Assembly: GCA_030849465.1 (NCBI GenBank)
Contig: JARVLF010000020.1
Span: forward strand, 248,001-312,000
Direction: 5' to 3'
Source of the DNA: Moesziomyces globuligerus
Lineage: Eukaryota; Basidiomycota; Ustilaginomycetes; Ustilaginales; Ustilaginaceae
DNA: 64,000 nt
Below the pieces are notes generated by a model, which saw nothing but the letters and a program-made list of their open reading frames with translations, was not told the origin of the DNA and did no database searches. Both the position numbers and the translations under genes were made by a program. Shown in pieces: positions 51,752-61,207 of the stretch (its first letter is position 1; every line of letters starts with the position of its first letter).

Positions 51752-52715
51752 CGAGTCCAAGGCGTTACGATGACGAGAACGTGGTCACGAACCAGCCCAC
51801 CTTCGGTTCAAGGCTTGGAGAGCTTCGCCACCGGCGTTGCCCCTCTCGCTCGTCTGAGTGACCACCGGTGGGGCATTCCCTGCCCAGCAAAGTTTTCTGC
51901 GGGCTCAGGTCGCCGCCCACCGTTCATTGTCCGAGCCCGCGGTAATGCGCCCACTTCATCCCACCATTCGCAAGGAAAAACACCCACAGGGTCGCCGATG
52001 GAACAACGCCGAAGCAAGGATGAAAGGCGTACCTGGCAGCAACCCACTTGCGTCGCCACGAGACTCCTCCGAGCCGATATCACGCGGAGCCCGTAGCTCG
52101 CTTGCGTCCTGATGCCCTGTCCGCGCGCGAAACAGAGTTGGGCGGGTACGGCCGAGCATCATATGAAGGGCGTAGCTGACACGGCGAAAGGGCGGCGAGA
52201 GAGCCAAGGTGAGCTGGTCTCACTTTCCCCTCGTTGAGCTCAACCTTGCATCGCTTCGCATCGTCTCGAAAGGCGCCAGGCGCTGTTGTTGCGCCCTGTT
52301 CACAGTGTCTGGCTAGGGTCTGCAAGAACGACGAGAGATGCCCTTCATACTGTCCACTGCTAGCGCAGACCGAGCGTAAGAGGCTCGACTCTTCAGCACA
52401 GTCGCCGCTTCACGAAACAAAGCATCGCCGGGCGAGATGCCAGACTGCCGGGGCAACACGGGCTTCTCCGCACGCACGGCACTTCGAGAGAATGTCCTTG
52501 ACGACAGGAAACATGAAAGCAAGGTGATTAGACGGGAAGAGGAAAAGCAAAATGAAGGTGATGGGGGTGCGGATGTGCTCGTCGAGCTTCAACGGATAAC
52601 GGCGCTACGAGGGAGTCTAAGGAAGGACAACTGGAGTCCACGGCCGGAGGCGCCCGGTGCGGACCTGCGTCGGCACGTACGCAAAGTCAAGCGCTTTCAC
52701 AGTAGCAAAGCGGTC
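51752..52715. other. Intergenic region in secreted-protein cluster
   Basis: Nearly 1 kb upstream of secreted gene 1 and downstream of secreted gene 2. No signal peptide, repeat or conserved frame was found. The right edge borders the decayed third module of gene 2. Confidence 0.45.
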
Positions 52716-52895
52716 TAGGTCGGTTCTGAGAGGTGCGGGGGCAGATGAAATAAGTCCCGGTTGCCGCGGTTGATGATCTGCCACATCTTGCCGTTCTGAC
52801 CGGCGACGATAAAGTTTCCGTCCTGCTGCATCAGCCGATGGATCCAGGCCGAGTCTCAGCCGTTGCCGGGCGGATGATCTCAGCACCTTGAATGT
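52716..52895 (-). pseudogene. Decayed third module of the KLPGNG effector
   Basis: Downstream of, and overlapping, the end of secreted gene 2 is a recognisable third copy of its module in another frame. It has PGNG, then TGA (52858-52856) where the two intact copies have tryptophan. After the TGA come WIHRLMQQD, FIVAGQNGKMW and INRGNRD, aligned with intact copies. About 40 residues between the unit start and PGNG are missing. The loss of frame near PGNG sends the current protein to an early stop at 52831. This reads as decay of a once longer three-unit gene. Confidence 0.75.
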
Positions 52896-54090
52896 TGCGG
52901 TCCAAAAGCTGCCCGTCGCCTTGGCCAGCGTCCTGCTTGCCTGTCACAGCGCGCCGACCAATGACGGGTCGCACGCTGTTGGGAAGCATGGGTACGAGAC
53001 TTTTGACGCGGGTCAAGACACTTTGGCCCTTCGGCGGGTCCTCGGGAATATACGGGTAGCTGGGGACTCGGACGGTGGTGATGTGCTCGAGACTCTTGCT
53101 CGTCCAGCGGGCATCGCGGTTCATGCGCAGGGCTTGAGGTTTGAAGTCACGATTGCCGCGGTTGACGAACTTCCACAACTGACCATTCCGGCCCCTGACG
53201 ATAAAGTCCCTATCCTGCTGCATCATCTTGTTGATGACGAGGGAGTCCCAGCCGTTTCCGGGCAGCTTGACTGCGAGGAATCGGCCCATGAGCACCTCGA
53301 GCGGATCGACGACCACCTTATTAGTCGGGCCTCGAAGCGAAGGAGTCCGCAGCAGCTGTGCCATCTCGCCATTGCTAGAAGGCGACTTGATGAGCTTCTC
53401 CTTGGCACTCTCGCGCTTGAGCAGCACACCGTCTTGGAGCGTGTCTTGCTCGTGCGCCAGGGCGCGCCGATGAATGTAGGGTTGGACGCTGTCAGGGAGC
53501 CTGTTAAAAAGAACACCCCGGATCCGGTGGAAGAATCGTGTGAGCATACTTCGTCGTGCCCCCTCGGCCACGTTCGAGCCAGGGACGGTGACAGTAGGCC
53601 TGCTGCCCGTGAGGACGGCCTGCAAGGGCGGCATGTCTCCTATGTACCGAGGCTCAAAGCCAACCGGTCTCTTGTTCAGAAACTGCCAGAACTTGCCGTT
53701 CCGGCCCTCGACCAAGAAGTTCTTGTCCTGTTGCATCATCCGGTTGATCACCAGAGCATCCCAGCCATTTCCCGGCAGCTTGACTGCAACAAAGTGACCC
53801 TGGAGCACTTCGATGGGTTCCACGACCAGGCCTTCGGGCACACGGGCTCCGAGAGCCGATCCACGGAGGAGCTGTGCCATCTCCCAGTTGTTCGAAGGCG
53901 GCTTGACTGTGTAGGGATCCTCGCGTTTGAAGAGCCGTTGGAGTGCCAGAGATCGCCGCTGGACATTGAGTCTCTGCAGCTGGTCTGGCTGATGAACGTC
54001 GTCTGCGTTTGCGACCAAAGGTACACTGCCTACCGGGGCCAGGGCCACGAGCAGCAGCAATAGCACGATTGGGAGGGCTCGACCGAGCAT
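52831..54090 (-). CDS. Secreted protein with tandem KLPGNG modules (effector candidate 2)
   Basis: A single exon of 419 aa from ATG 54090. The signal peptide is residues 1-24 (IVLLLLLVALAPVG). The mature protein has no cysteine. Two units of about 170 residues repeat, each preceded by a dibasic KR site (FKRED at 55-56 and LKRES at 225-226) that Kex2-type proteases could cut. Each unit contains EMAQLL, a VVxPxEVLxGxF segment, AVKLPGNGWD, VINxMMQQD, then V-x-GRNG and a Trp (residues 69-136 and 242-306). A third unit begins at residue 396 with the site changed to DR and collapses after about 20 residues. The sequence pattern (signal peptide, dibasic spacing, repeats) resembles fungal repeat-containing secreted peptides. 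No function is known. The adjacent gene carries a single module. Confidence 0.85.
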   Translation of the reverse strand: MLGRALPIVLLLLLVALAPVGSVPLVANADDVHQPDQLQRLNVQRRSLALQRLFKREDPYTVKPPSNNWEMAQLLRGSALGARVPEGLVVEPIEVLQGHFVAVKLPGNGWDALVINRMMQQDKNFLVEGRNGKFWQFLNKRPVGFEPRYIGDMPPLQAVLTGSRPTVTVPGSNVAEGARRSMLTRFFHRIRGVLFNRLPDSVQPYIHRRALAHEQDTLQDGVLLKRESAKEKLIKSPSSNGEMAQLLRTPSLRGPTNKVVVDPLEVLMGRFLAVKLPGNGWDSLVINKMMQQDRDFIVRGRNGQLWKFVNRGNRDFKPQALRMNRDARWTSKSLEHITTVRVPSYPYIPEDPPKGQSVLTRVKSLVPMLPNSVRPVIGRRAVTGKQDAGQGDGQLLDRNIQGAEIIRPATAETRPGSIG

Positions 54091-54176
54091 CTTGATCTTG
54101 TCCGAAGCCTGCCGAAGTCCGATTGGGGGCTGAGCCTTGGTGGGAGGGTTTGAGCCTTGGCGAAGAGGTCACAGCA

Positions 54177-54182
54177 TTTAAA
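54177..54182 (-). promoter_or_regulatory. TATA-like box of secreted gene 2
   Basis: TTTAAA (extended TTTAAAT on the minus strand), about 90 bp before the ATG at 54090. Confidence 0.4.
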
Positions 54183-54708
54183 ACAGTGTAGAACGAGAAC
54201 GAGAGTGAAAAGAGGCCGACTGCCTCTGGAAGAGCTGGGAATCAAGCGAATGTATAAGGTAGAACGAATGAGGTCATTTCCTAGGCCTTGATGCTCATGA
54301 GTCTAGAGATCCCCGTGCCCGAAGTTCGGGTCAGGGCAGCCAAATTGATCATCTTCACAATGCTTCTCCTATTGTCTATGGCATGCTGCAAGTGCACACG
54401 TCGGTCCGGCAGCAGGGGCCTCAAAGCAACATCACCTTCAAGCCCACCAGATGCACACTCCTGTCTCTCGATGCCACATCCCTCCCGCCATCGGTACTAT
54501 TGCCGATGCTGCTCCCACAAGAACCCGCCCTTTCACAATTGAGAGAATACACCGGACAAAGAAAAGAGCGAGAGATTTAATGTCTCTGCCCGCGTGATCG
54601 AAGGAGAGTGTGACATTGAAGGGAACAACAAGCGGCGTCCGAGACGTGTGATGAATCGCGACCACGTCAGCAGTAGACATGACCTCGCCTGGAAAGGGGC
54701 CTATGCTC
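54183..54708. other. Intergenic region in secreted-protein cluster
   Basis: About 0.5 kb between secreted genes 2 and 3. No conserved frame, RNA gene or repeat was found. Confidence 0.45.
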
Positions 54709-55590
54709 TCAGGGGGCGCGAAGGTACTTGACACCCTGGGGCACCTCGCCAGAGAACATCTCGGCGAACCTGCTCCACGAAGGAGCGCTCGCTGTCGAAG
54801 AGCGACCGGCCGTCGCCATCTGTGGCAGGAGGCGGCTGTTGCGAATGGCGACCGTCGGAATCGACTGACGCTTGATGGCTTCTCTGGCGAATACAGCGAC
54901 ATTTTCCTGCTGAGGCATGGCGCGGAAGGTCCCGTAGGTCGCTCCGGTCACGAGCCAGACTCGCCTGTTTGCACCTTCGACAAAGAAAGGCTTGCTCTGT
55001 TGCTTCATCCGACTGAGCACGAGAGCATCCATGCCATTGCCAGGAAGCTTGACTGCCAGATACGATTGACCCACTTTGGCAGCATTGATGGAGACGTCCT
55101 TCCCGGCCTTCTTGATGGGAGATGGATCATGGAGCAGTCGGTTGATCTCGGTGTCGGTCGAAGGGGCACCAGATCCGGACCAGAGCTGCCTGATGTTCGA
55201 CCACCACGACCCCTTTTGAGTTCCAGGGCGGGTGGTAACTTCCCGGGTTCTGGGACCGTTGTCCTTCAGCGACCATGACCACCTTTCCGCAGAGTCGGCC
55301 GGCGCGGCCACTTGCATCCGGGGGAGGAAGGTGTTCGGAGCTTGCGGGACAACTGGGGACGGAAGCTTCTTTCGGAGTTCGGCCCTTGCTCTGGCCGCCT
55401 CGAGGCCGGGGATCGGGGCTGGGTCCCGCGCAGGAGGAAACTCTCTCATCGATGCATTCTCGTCGATTGCTGGCATTCTCCCTTTTGGGTGGGCAGGTGC
55501 AGCAGCAGCGAGAGTCACAAGCAGGACCAGCTGCATGAGAAACGAAGCTCTGAGGAAGGTCTTGAGCATCTTTACGGAGAGAAAGAGCAT
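54709..55590 (-). CDS. Secreted protein with single KLPGNG module (effector candidate 3)
   Basis: A single exon of 293 aa from ATG 55590, or 286 aa from ATG 55569. A signal peptide (FLMQLVLLVTLAAAAPA) is followed by a Pro/Ala-rich spacer with RKK. The mature protein has no cysteine. One module is clear: EINRLL, then YLAVKLPGNGMDALVLSRM, then KQQ and FFVEGANRRVW. It corresponds to the modules of secreted gene 2. After it come FAREAIKRQSIPTVAIRN and APSWSRFAEMFS, which match the last part of secreted genes 4-6 (FALEAFSAR..., APSW/APTW, W.E). The protein therefore links the two halves of the cluster. No known domain is recognised. A weak TATA-like CATATACC (minus strand GGTATATG) lies about 190 bp upstream. 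Confidence 0.83.
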   Translation of the reverse strand: MLFLSVKMLKTFLRASFLMQLVLLVTLAAAAPAHPKGRMPAIDENASMREFPPARDPAPIPGLEAARARAELRKKLPSPVVPQAPNTFLPRMQVAAPADSAERWSWSLKDNGPRTREVTTRPGTQKGSWWSNIRQLWSGSGAPSTDTEINRLLHDPSPIKKAGKDVSINAAKVGQSYLAVKLPGNGMDALVLSRMKQQSKPFFVEGANRRVWLVTGATYGTFRAMPQQENVAVFAREAIKRQSIPTVAIRNSRLLPQMATAGRSSTASAPSWSRFAEMFSGEVPQGVKYLRAP

Positions 55591-56643
55591 CAGGTCTTCT
55601 TCGAGCCAGTGTTGATATCGGACAGAGAGCGTGTCAAGTAAGAGAAAGTCGATGCGAAACGAGGGTCAGGTGAGGCCAGCTGCACCGCGAGAGTCCGAGA
55701 CTGATCTAGTCAGGTAGAAGTGGAGAATGAAGAAGTCGTGCCGACGAGGTGGACTCCAATCCGCCCTTGCTCGACTCATATACCGAGGAGGCGACTGGAA
55801 AGCAGTGCCGTTGCATCTCGAGCACAGCCCCACGTCGCGACGAACTGCATTGCTTGTGTGAGGTGTTGCGCATGGGATGACGCAGCCGCTCCTGCCCACA
55901 CAACGAAAAGGAGGCCAGGACAGCACCGCTATGGTTTACGAGCGGCTCATCCTGACAGTGTCAGTATCGGCTCTGCTCCATGGCTCCCCACGGGGAAAGA
56001 ACACCTATCGGTCTCGTCAATCTCGCTCTCTATCTAGTCATATCCTAGAGCAGGAGCAGGGACCACTGCAACTGCAATCAGTTCTCGCCATGAAGCAGGC
56101 TGCGAGCTCTGTCGTTGACAGGACGCTGACCGCCGAGGGTCAAGCATGGTGAGCTAGGTGGGCGTATCATGCAGATGTTGTGCTTTTTACTGCAAGCATC
56201 CGAGTTCAGACCAGCACGCTGTCTGGTTTACACATGCGCTTGTCTATTACCTGGCCAGCCTGTTGATGACGTTTGTTTTGCTTCTCGAGATGGGTGAGGC
56301 GCCTTTGTTCTACCTTGACAGAAGCATGATCGAAAGCTCCAGAGATGAAAGAATCAGGCAGCGGTGTCGAACAGTAGAGACGCTGGCGAAACCGGGATAT
56401 CCGGTCATGCACGAACGCACAAAGCTCCAGACTCTGGTTCAAATGAAGATTACCACCACAATGGGAAGTTTGGTGGGGTGTATGGTGCGTGAGAATTACG
56501 AGTGGGATGTGGGCCGGAAAGGCAACAGATGAATCGCTAACGTGCTCTTGGTGCGTGGAACCACGAGTGAGGTGCTTAGGAGGCTCGGTCTCTGCATCGT
56601 GATTCGCATCACGAGGAGCAAGCGCAACGCTTGGCGTTGCAGC
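55591..56643. other. Intergenic region in secreted-protein cluster
   Basis: About 1 kb between secreted genes 3 and 4. Several short frames on both strands show neither a signal peptide nor similarity to neighbours. No RNA gene was seen. Confidence 0.45.
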
Positions 56644-57429
56644 CTAAGGGTGCGCTGCTTCCAAGTATTTGACTGCGAACTCGATCTGGCCGTCCGGAAG
56701 AGCTCTCAAGCCGAGTGCCTTGGTCCCGTCCGAACTGAGGAAGTGCGCCTGACGATCTGTATTGAGTTGCCTCCTTACGTTCGCGCGAAACTGATGGCCT
56801 TGCTCCGCAGGCACCGTTCCTTGACGCCGTGGCTCGCTCTCCCATACCTTGCGCCAGCTTGGAGCCGCTTTCGGCCTTGTGCCACCAAAGAACGTCGTCG
56901 TCGTTGGGCCTGGCTGCACGGCAAGGCCGTGCGCAACGAGGGAGACATGCTCTCCGAACTCTCCTCGAATCCTGATGGCGTGCTGTATATAAGCGTGGAG
57001 CCCGTCATCGGTGCGGGACGGAATCGCCGCGCCCGTTCGATGTGGGTCGGGTATAATAGAGGCCTCCGTACGAGTTTGGATGTCGTAGATGTAGAACCGC
57101 TTGAAGGTCTTGAAAGCGACATCGAGGTCGTGATGCGGGATCCGCAGGTTGTCGTAGAAGACAAAGACCGGCTTGCCATGATAGAAAAACATGTGACTGT
57201 ATGCCCAAGGGATCATTTCTGGAGGGACAACGCGTATGTCCGATGATGGCTGGAACGAGCCGGTGTACACCTCAGTGAAATCGAGCTGTTGCAAAGGGCT
57301 TCTGCTTCCCCCCGCTGGAGGCATGCGCCTTGTCAGCTGGGAGTATCCTGCGGAGGTAGATGCCCGTGCGCACACGAGGACGGCAGTCATTGCCAAGAGC
57401 AACTTTGCCCGGAGAGCCCATGCATTCAT
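56644..57429 (-). CDS. Predicted secreted protein (effector candidate 4)
   Basis: A single exon of 261 aa from ATG 57429; the frame goes further up only from a TTG. The signal peptide is residues 1-27 (LLLAMTAVLVCARASTSA). The mature protein has no cysteine. It is a clear paralog of secreted gene 5: WAYSHMFFYHGKPVFVFYD, then LDVAFKTFKRFYIYD, GEFGEHVSLVAHG, APSWRKVWESEP, DGTKALGLRALPDG. The corresponding parts of gene 5 are IFHRKIPLYF, LDLQQGFVDFGAFHV, MFGNKAAVVAYG, APTWDTVWEATP and NRAILGVRLLPDG. RR at residues 34-35, shortly after the signal peptide, could be a processing site. Function unknown; a secreted host-interaction protein is inferred from context. Confidence 0.82.
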   Translation of the reverse strand: MNAWALRAKLLLAMTAVLVCARASTSAGYSQLTRRMPPAGGSRSPLQQLDFTEVYTGSFQPSSDIRVVPPEMIPWAYSHMFFYHGKPVFVFYDNLRIPHHDLDVAFKTFKRFYIYDIQTRTEASIIPDPHRTGAAIPSRTDDGLHAYIQHAIRIRGEFGEHVSLVAHGLAVQPGPTTTTFFGGTRPKAAPSWRKVWESEPRRQGTVPAEQGHQFRANVRRQLNTDRQAHFLSSDGTKALGLRALPDGQIEFAVKYLEAAHP

Positions 57430-58105
57430 GATGGCGGCTGATTCTTGTTCGAGCAAGACCTGCGTCTGGGGATTTCAGCAGGTGACCTGGGCCATGAAAT
57501 GTCTTCTTTTAACTTGTTTCGCGGTCTTATCGACAGTCTGCGAGCCTCGCCGCTTGACTTGACATTTTCCGCAGCAGGTGGGCTTGAAGCTGCGTCAAAC
57601 GCAGTGTGACGACGCCGGCCAAATACGGCGGCCTATCACATGATACCATCTCATATCTTCCCGGGAAATACGTGAGATACCGGACATTAAGCGACAATCG
57701 GTTTGCCACCGGTAGCGCAGTCTCGCAAAGCGGCATATAGAAGAGAGCACAGCATGACAGAAGCCCACCGAGCTCATCTGGTGAGCGTGCGACGTCGCAT
57801 ATGATACCGTGTGATCGGATATGATCGGATGCGAGGAACCAGGGTCGTTCGGAGGTTCGCGCCGTACACTCTACTTGTTCGGAGGTCAGCGCGGAGAAGC
57901 TCAGGGCTTGTGCAGACGTCGACACCAGCGAGCAAAGAAAGATGAATTGTTTTCGACGCTCGGCAGGCTCGACAAGCTCGTCATGCGCAGATGCACCCTC
58001 GATCAGACTACGTGAGGAGGGTGGCACGATGCTGAAGTCTGACGTGTGAGAGTGCGTCCTTTTGTGAGGATGGCTTTGATCCCAGAGGCACGACCTCTGG
58101 ACGCC
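57430..58105. other. Intergenic region in secreted-protein cluster
   Basis: About 0.7 kb between secreted genes 4 and 5. No conserved frame, RNA gene or repeat was found. Confidence 0.45.
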
Positions 58106-58861
58106 CTACGAGGGCGATTCCGCAACGCGGAAGATCGGGTTAGAGTTGGAGAGCCACTGGACTTCCTTGGTCCCATCCGGGAGCAGGCGAACTCCGAGGA
58201 TGGCTCGATTATCTGTAGTCCTGAAGCTGATGAGTCGGTTCTTGTTGAGATGTTCCCTGGCATCATAGATAAGGATATCGAGCGGAGCCGGCGTCGCCTC
58301 CCAGACAGTGTCCCACGTCGGAGCTCGCGGAGTCCTCGCAAGCCGACCAGAAGTCACCGGCTCCAGCTCGCTGCCGTAGGCAACGACGGCTGCTTTGTTG
58401 CCGAACATGGCACGGGCTGAAAATGCCTCGAGTGCAAAGCGGTGGACTGGCTCGGTAGCCTGTTCAACGACGGGGCTACCGTGCCGGTCCGAGCGTACGG
58501 TCAGAGTTCTTTCGCCAAACTGCGGCCGACCAAGCACGTGGAATGCGCCAAAGTCCACGAAGCCCTGTTGGAGATCCAGATTCTTAAACCCTTCGGGCCC
58601 GGAGAAGTAGAGGGGTATCTTTCGGTGGAAGATCGTCGCATGGTGCCATTGATCACGCACGATAGAAGCGCGCAAGGGCTTCACAACAGGATCGGCTCGC
58701 CAGAGTCCGGCTTCAATCGAGGCATACGGGACGGACTGAAACATGTCCCCTGGAAAGAGGCGTCTTTCGAGCCTCGAAAGAGGCTCTGCGAAGGCTACTG
58801 CGGCAATCGCCGAGAACGCCGTCACCACCGAGAGAAAGAAAGTAAGCCTAGACGCAAGCAT
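58106..58861 (-). CDS. Predicted secreted protein (effector candidate 5)
   Basis: A single exon of 251 aa from ATG 58861. An upstream ATG at 58924 would give 272 aa but would bury the signal peptide behind 21 residues. The chosen start gives a clean one (LASRLTFFLSVVTAFSAI, cleavage near AFA-EPL). RLERR follows and could be a dibasic processing site. The mature protein has no cysteine. It is the closest paralog of secreted gene 4 (shared blocks listed there), including the C-terminal LGVRLLPDGTKEVQWL and the APTWDTVWEATP segment. No known domain is recognised. A weak TATA-like ATACAAATA lies about 85 bp upstream of 58861, supporting this start. Confidence 0.8.
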   Translation of the reverse strand: MLASRLTFFLSVVTAFSAIAAVAFAEPLSRLERRLFPGDMFQSVPYASIEAGLWRADPVVKPLRASIVRDQWHHATIFHRKIPLYFSGPEGFKNLDLQQGFVDFGAFHVLGRPQFGERTLTVRSDRHGSPVVEQATEPVHRFALEAFSARAMFGNKAAVVAYGSELEPVTSGRLARTPRAPTWDTVWEATPAPLDILIYDAREHLNKNRLISFRTTDNRAILGVRLLPDGTKEVQWLSNSNPIFRVAESPS

Positions 58862-58924
58862 GATGCCAGCCCCGATGAGTTTCAGGTCGATGCGCGCTTG
58901 GAGGATGGAAGAGATTGTCCCCAT

Positions 58925-59551
58925 AACCGACCTGATTGCCCTCCTATTTGTATGGCTGCAGGTACACGAAAGCGTCCTGACCCAGTTGCAAGCCTTTCAG
59001 CGATGGGTCAAGACGATAACAATGCATCGTCATGCATCGAAAGAAGCGCAAGCCCTTCATGATAACATGAGACGTATGCGGGAGAGTGTGTCCGTCAGAC
59101 TTATTGCGACTGATGTTCAAATCGCGTGGAGAACCTCCAGGCCGATGAGCGGCTTTGTGCGATGGACAGATGGCGTGAGAACAGGGAAAGTTGATCATGA
59201 AGATGAGCAGCGATGGTCGAATTTTACACTCTTCGATGGCGCTGTAGAGCTCGCACTCACACAGTACGGTGGTGTCAATCGAGCCTCGCATTGCTTGCAA
59301 AGAAGGTGCGTAGGGGCAGGCAAGAGATGAAGTGTGTCAGGTGAGGCTCGGGCACTTCAGAAAGCCAGTATGAAGGTGAAGAGCGGAGTTCGCTCGGTCG
59401 CCGGGGCGAATGACACTACAGCGAGCTTGATTTCGGGCCGCTCTCGCTATCCTCATGAATGCTCGAGGCGCCAGCCACACAACCCACGCCTCAATCGTTT
59501 AGTGAGCAGGTGGATTCGGCCGGCGCGGTATCACAGGTCCGACGAAGAAGC
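58925..59551. other. Intergenic region in secreted-protein cluster
   Basis: About 0.6 kb between secreted genes 5 and 6. No conserved frame or RNA gene is visible. Confidence 0.45.
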
Positions 59552-60604
59552 TCAGCGATGCAGTCCTTCCATTGGAACCTCCAAGTGGGCGGCCGCACCT
59601 GTAGGGTCGATGCGGATGCCAATGAAGTGCCTCCCGTCCTTGCTCAGGAACTTGCCCATGCGGTATTTGTCAAGGAAGGCACGGATGTCCTCCCCCGTGC
59701 GTCGATCCGAAAAGGGGAAAAGCTCCGATTCGAGGATGTCTGCCCAGGTGGGCATCGCCTTTGAGCTCGATGCCCGCTCGTCCGGGCTGAGCTCGCTGAA
59801 GGGACGGTGGAATCGGGCCCAGGCGAGGTTTTCACCGTAGGCTCGGCGGACGCGTTCGATGTCGTGGACGCGTCGCAGGACGCCTGCGAAGCGTTCGCTC
59901 GGAGAGACCATCAAGCCTCTATTGTGGCCAGACACCGAAAGGAGCACCGAGACCGAATGGATTTCGTTGCCGGGCATGTTCCGATAGACGTGCACCAGTC
60001 TGTATCGCTGCACGAGGGCGTTGAGAGAACGGTAGGGGCGTGGATAGGTCATGTCAATGATGGGCACCAGATTCGGCCTATTCTCTGCCCTTTTCCCGTC
60101 CGAAAGCATCATCGTGCTCGAGTCCTTCTCCGCCTCGATCAGCTGGGCGAGGTTCGTAGAGCTGGGCTCCGTGGGGCGGAAACGATTTTGCAGAAGATCT
60201 TCGAAGGACAGCGGCCTGTCGTCGAAAGGGTTTGACTCGTATGCAGGGCGTGTGACCATTCTGCCTTGCGAGCTCGTCCCAGCCACCGCAGGCCCAGGCA
60301 TGGCGAGTCCAGGCATGGCGGACCCAGCCATGCTGGGTCCAGACACAGTGGGTCCAGCCATTAGCGTTCGGATCCTCGCCATGCTGGTCCCAGCAACATT
60401 CGGTCCAGCTACCGCGAGCCCAGCCGTCGAGGGCTCGGACTTCACAAAGATCGCGCCGACTGACTGGCTCTCGTTTGGACCGACGACGTCTCCGACGACC
60501 TGTTTCCCCTTGGACCCGGTGCCGGCTGCCGTACTACCCTGGAGGAAGGGAAAGAGAAGCAGCAGGCAGCCGAATAAAAGTAAGCTGGTCTTGAGAGCAT
60601 GCAT
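59552..60604 (-). CDS. Secreted protein with GP-rich repeat and family C-terminus (effector candidate 6)
   Basis: A single exon of 350 aa from ATG 60604. The signal peptide is residues 1-26 (LLLFGCLLLLFPFLQGSTA). The mature protein has no cysteine. Residues 58-110 are a degenerate repeat of pentapeptides such as AGPNV, AGTSM, SGPSM and PGLAM, encoded by a 15-nt minisatellite. The following 230 residues are related to secreted genes 4 and 5: RSLNALVQRYRLVHVYRN, FAGVLRRVHDIERVRRAYGE, MPTWADILESELFPF, FLSKDGRHFIGIRIDPTG. The last two match the APTWDTVWE and GTKALGLRALPDG segments. A TATA-like box lies about 93 bp upstream. Function unknown. Confidence 0.82.
   Translation of the reverse strand: MHALKTSLLLFGCLLLLFPFLQGSTAAGTGSKGKQVVGDVVGPNESQSVGAIFVKSEPSTAGLAVAGPNVAGTSMARIRTLMAGPTVSGPSMAGSAMPGLAMPGPAVAGTSSQGRMVTRPAYESNPFDDRPLSFEDLLQNRFRPTEPSSTNLAQLIEAEKDSSTMMLSDGKRAENRPNLVPIIDMTYPRPYRSLNALVQRYRLVHVYRNMPGNEIHSVSVLLSVSGHNRGLMVSPSERFAGVLRRVHDIERVRRAYGENLAWARFHRPFSELSPDERASSSKAMPTWADILESELFPFSDRRTGEDIRAFLDKYRMGKFLSKDGRHFIGIRIDPTGAAAHLEVPMEGLHR
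60280..60430 (-). repeat. 15-nt minisatellite coding for GP-rich spacer
   Basis: Degenerate copies of a GTCCAGGCATGGCGA-like unit lie inside secreted gene 6. They code on the minus strand for pentapeptides such as AGPxx and SGPxM between signal peptide and folded domain. Confidence 0.6.
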
Positions 60605-60694
60605 GACCAGATCGTCCCTATGGCTGTCAGAACCGTGCCCCGATCAGAGGGCTGTGTACGGAACGGGGCCCTCGTCTAGCAGACGAATGCACGC

Positions 60695-60700
60695 TTATAT
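60695..60700 (-). promoter_or_regulatory. TATA-like box of secreted gene 6
   Basis: CATATAAGCG on the minus strand, about 93 bp before the ATG at 60604. The same sequence context (CATATAAGC) precedes secreted gene 7. Confidence 0.55.
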
Positions 60701-61207
60701 GTGCATGTTCATCGGCTGAGGACCCAAGCTGCTTGCTCGTCCTCTCGCCCCGGATGCAAAGCACAACGCTGCATGGATTCGGATCTGGTCGGTTCGAGAT
60801 CAGCAGAGCCAACCCAATTTCGGGGCTTGTCTCGTCTCGCATGCTCAACTTGGCCGATTAGATGGAGGCGCGGCGATTCCCACGGCTCATATGACACATC
60901 CGTGATGGAGTCGGTGAAGCCACACCTGCCACATCCCTCGCCGTACTCACGCCAGCTCTCTGCAGATGCGCACAGCACAAGCCACTCTCGGTCTGCCGTC
61001 GGTTGAGGCGCTCCGGCATGTTTGCATCGGCGCACACGATGTGGCTTGGGATCGAATTCGCCAAACGCCTCTTTGTTTGCTTTTCGAATAGTGGGTCGCA
61101 GAGCCAAAGCCGTCTTGTGCGAGCAAGGATGCCATCGATCGTCAGCGCCGAGCGAGATGGGCAAGAGCTTGCGATAGGCCGGTCAGCAACGCGGCGACTA
61201 CGCAGCT
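60701..61207. other. Intergenic region in secreted-protein cluster
   Basis: About 0.5 kb between secreted genes 6 and 7, with no conserved frame, RNA gene or repeat. Confidence 0.45.

Noticed and set aside
52831..52890. A 60-nt intron (GTGCTG to GATGCAG) that would rescue the third KLPGNG unit
   Set aside because: The supposed intron contains sequence aligning with PGNG-DSA of the intact units, so it was once coding. The donor is weak. Kept only as an alternative.
56158..56532. 124-codon frame between secreted genes 3 and 4
   Set aside because: No signal peptide at the start, no similarity to cluster members and conflicting strand; probably chance.
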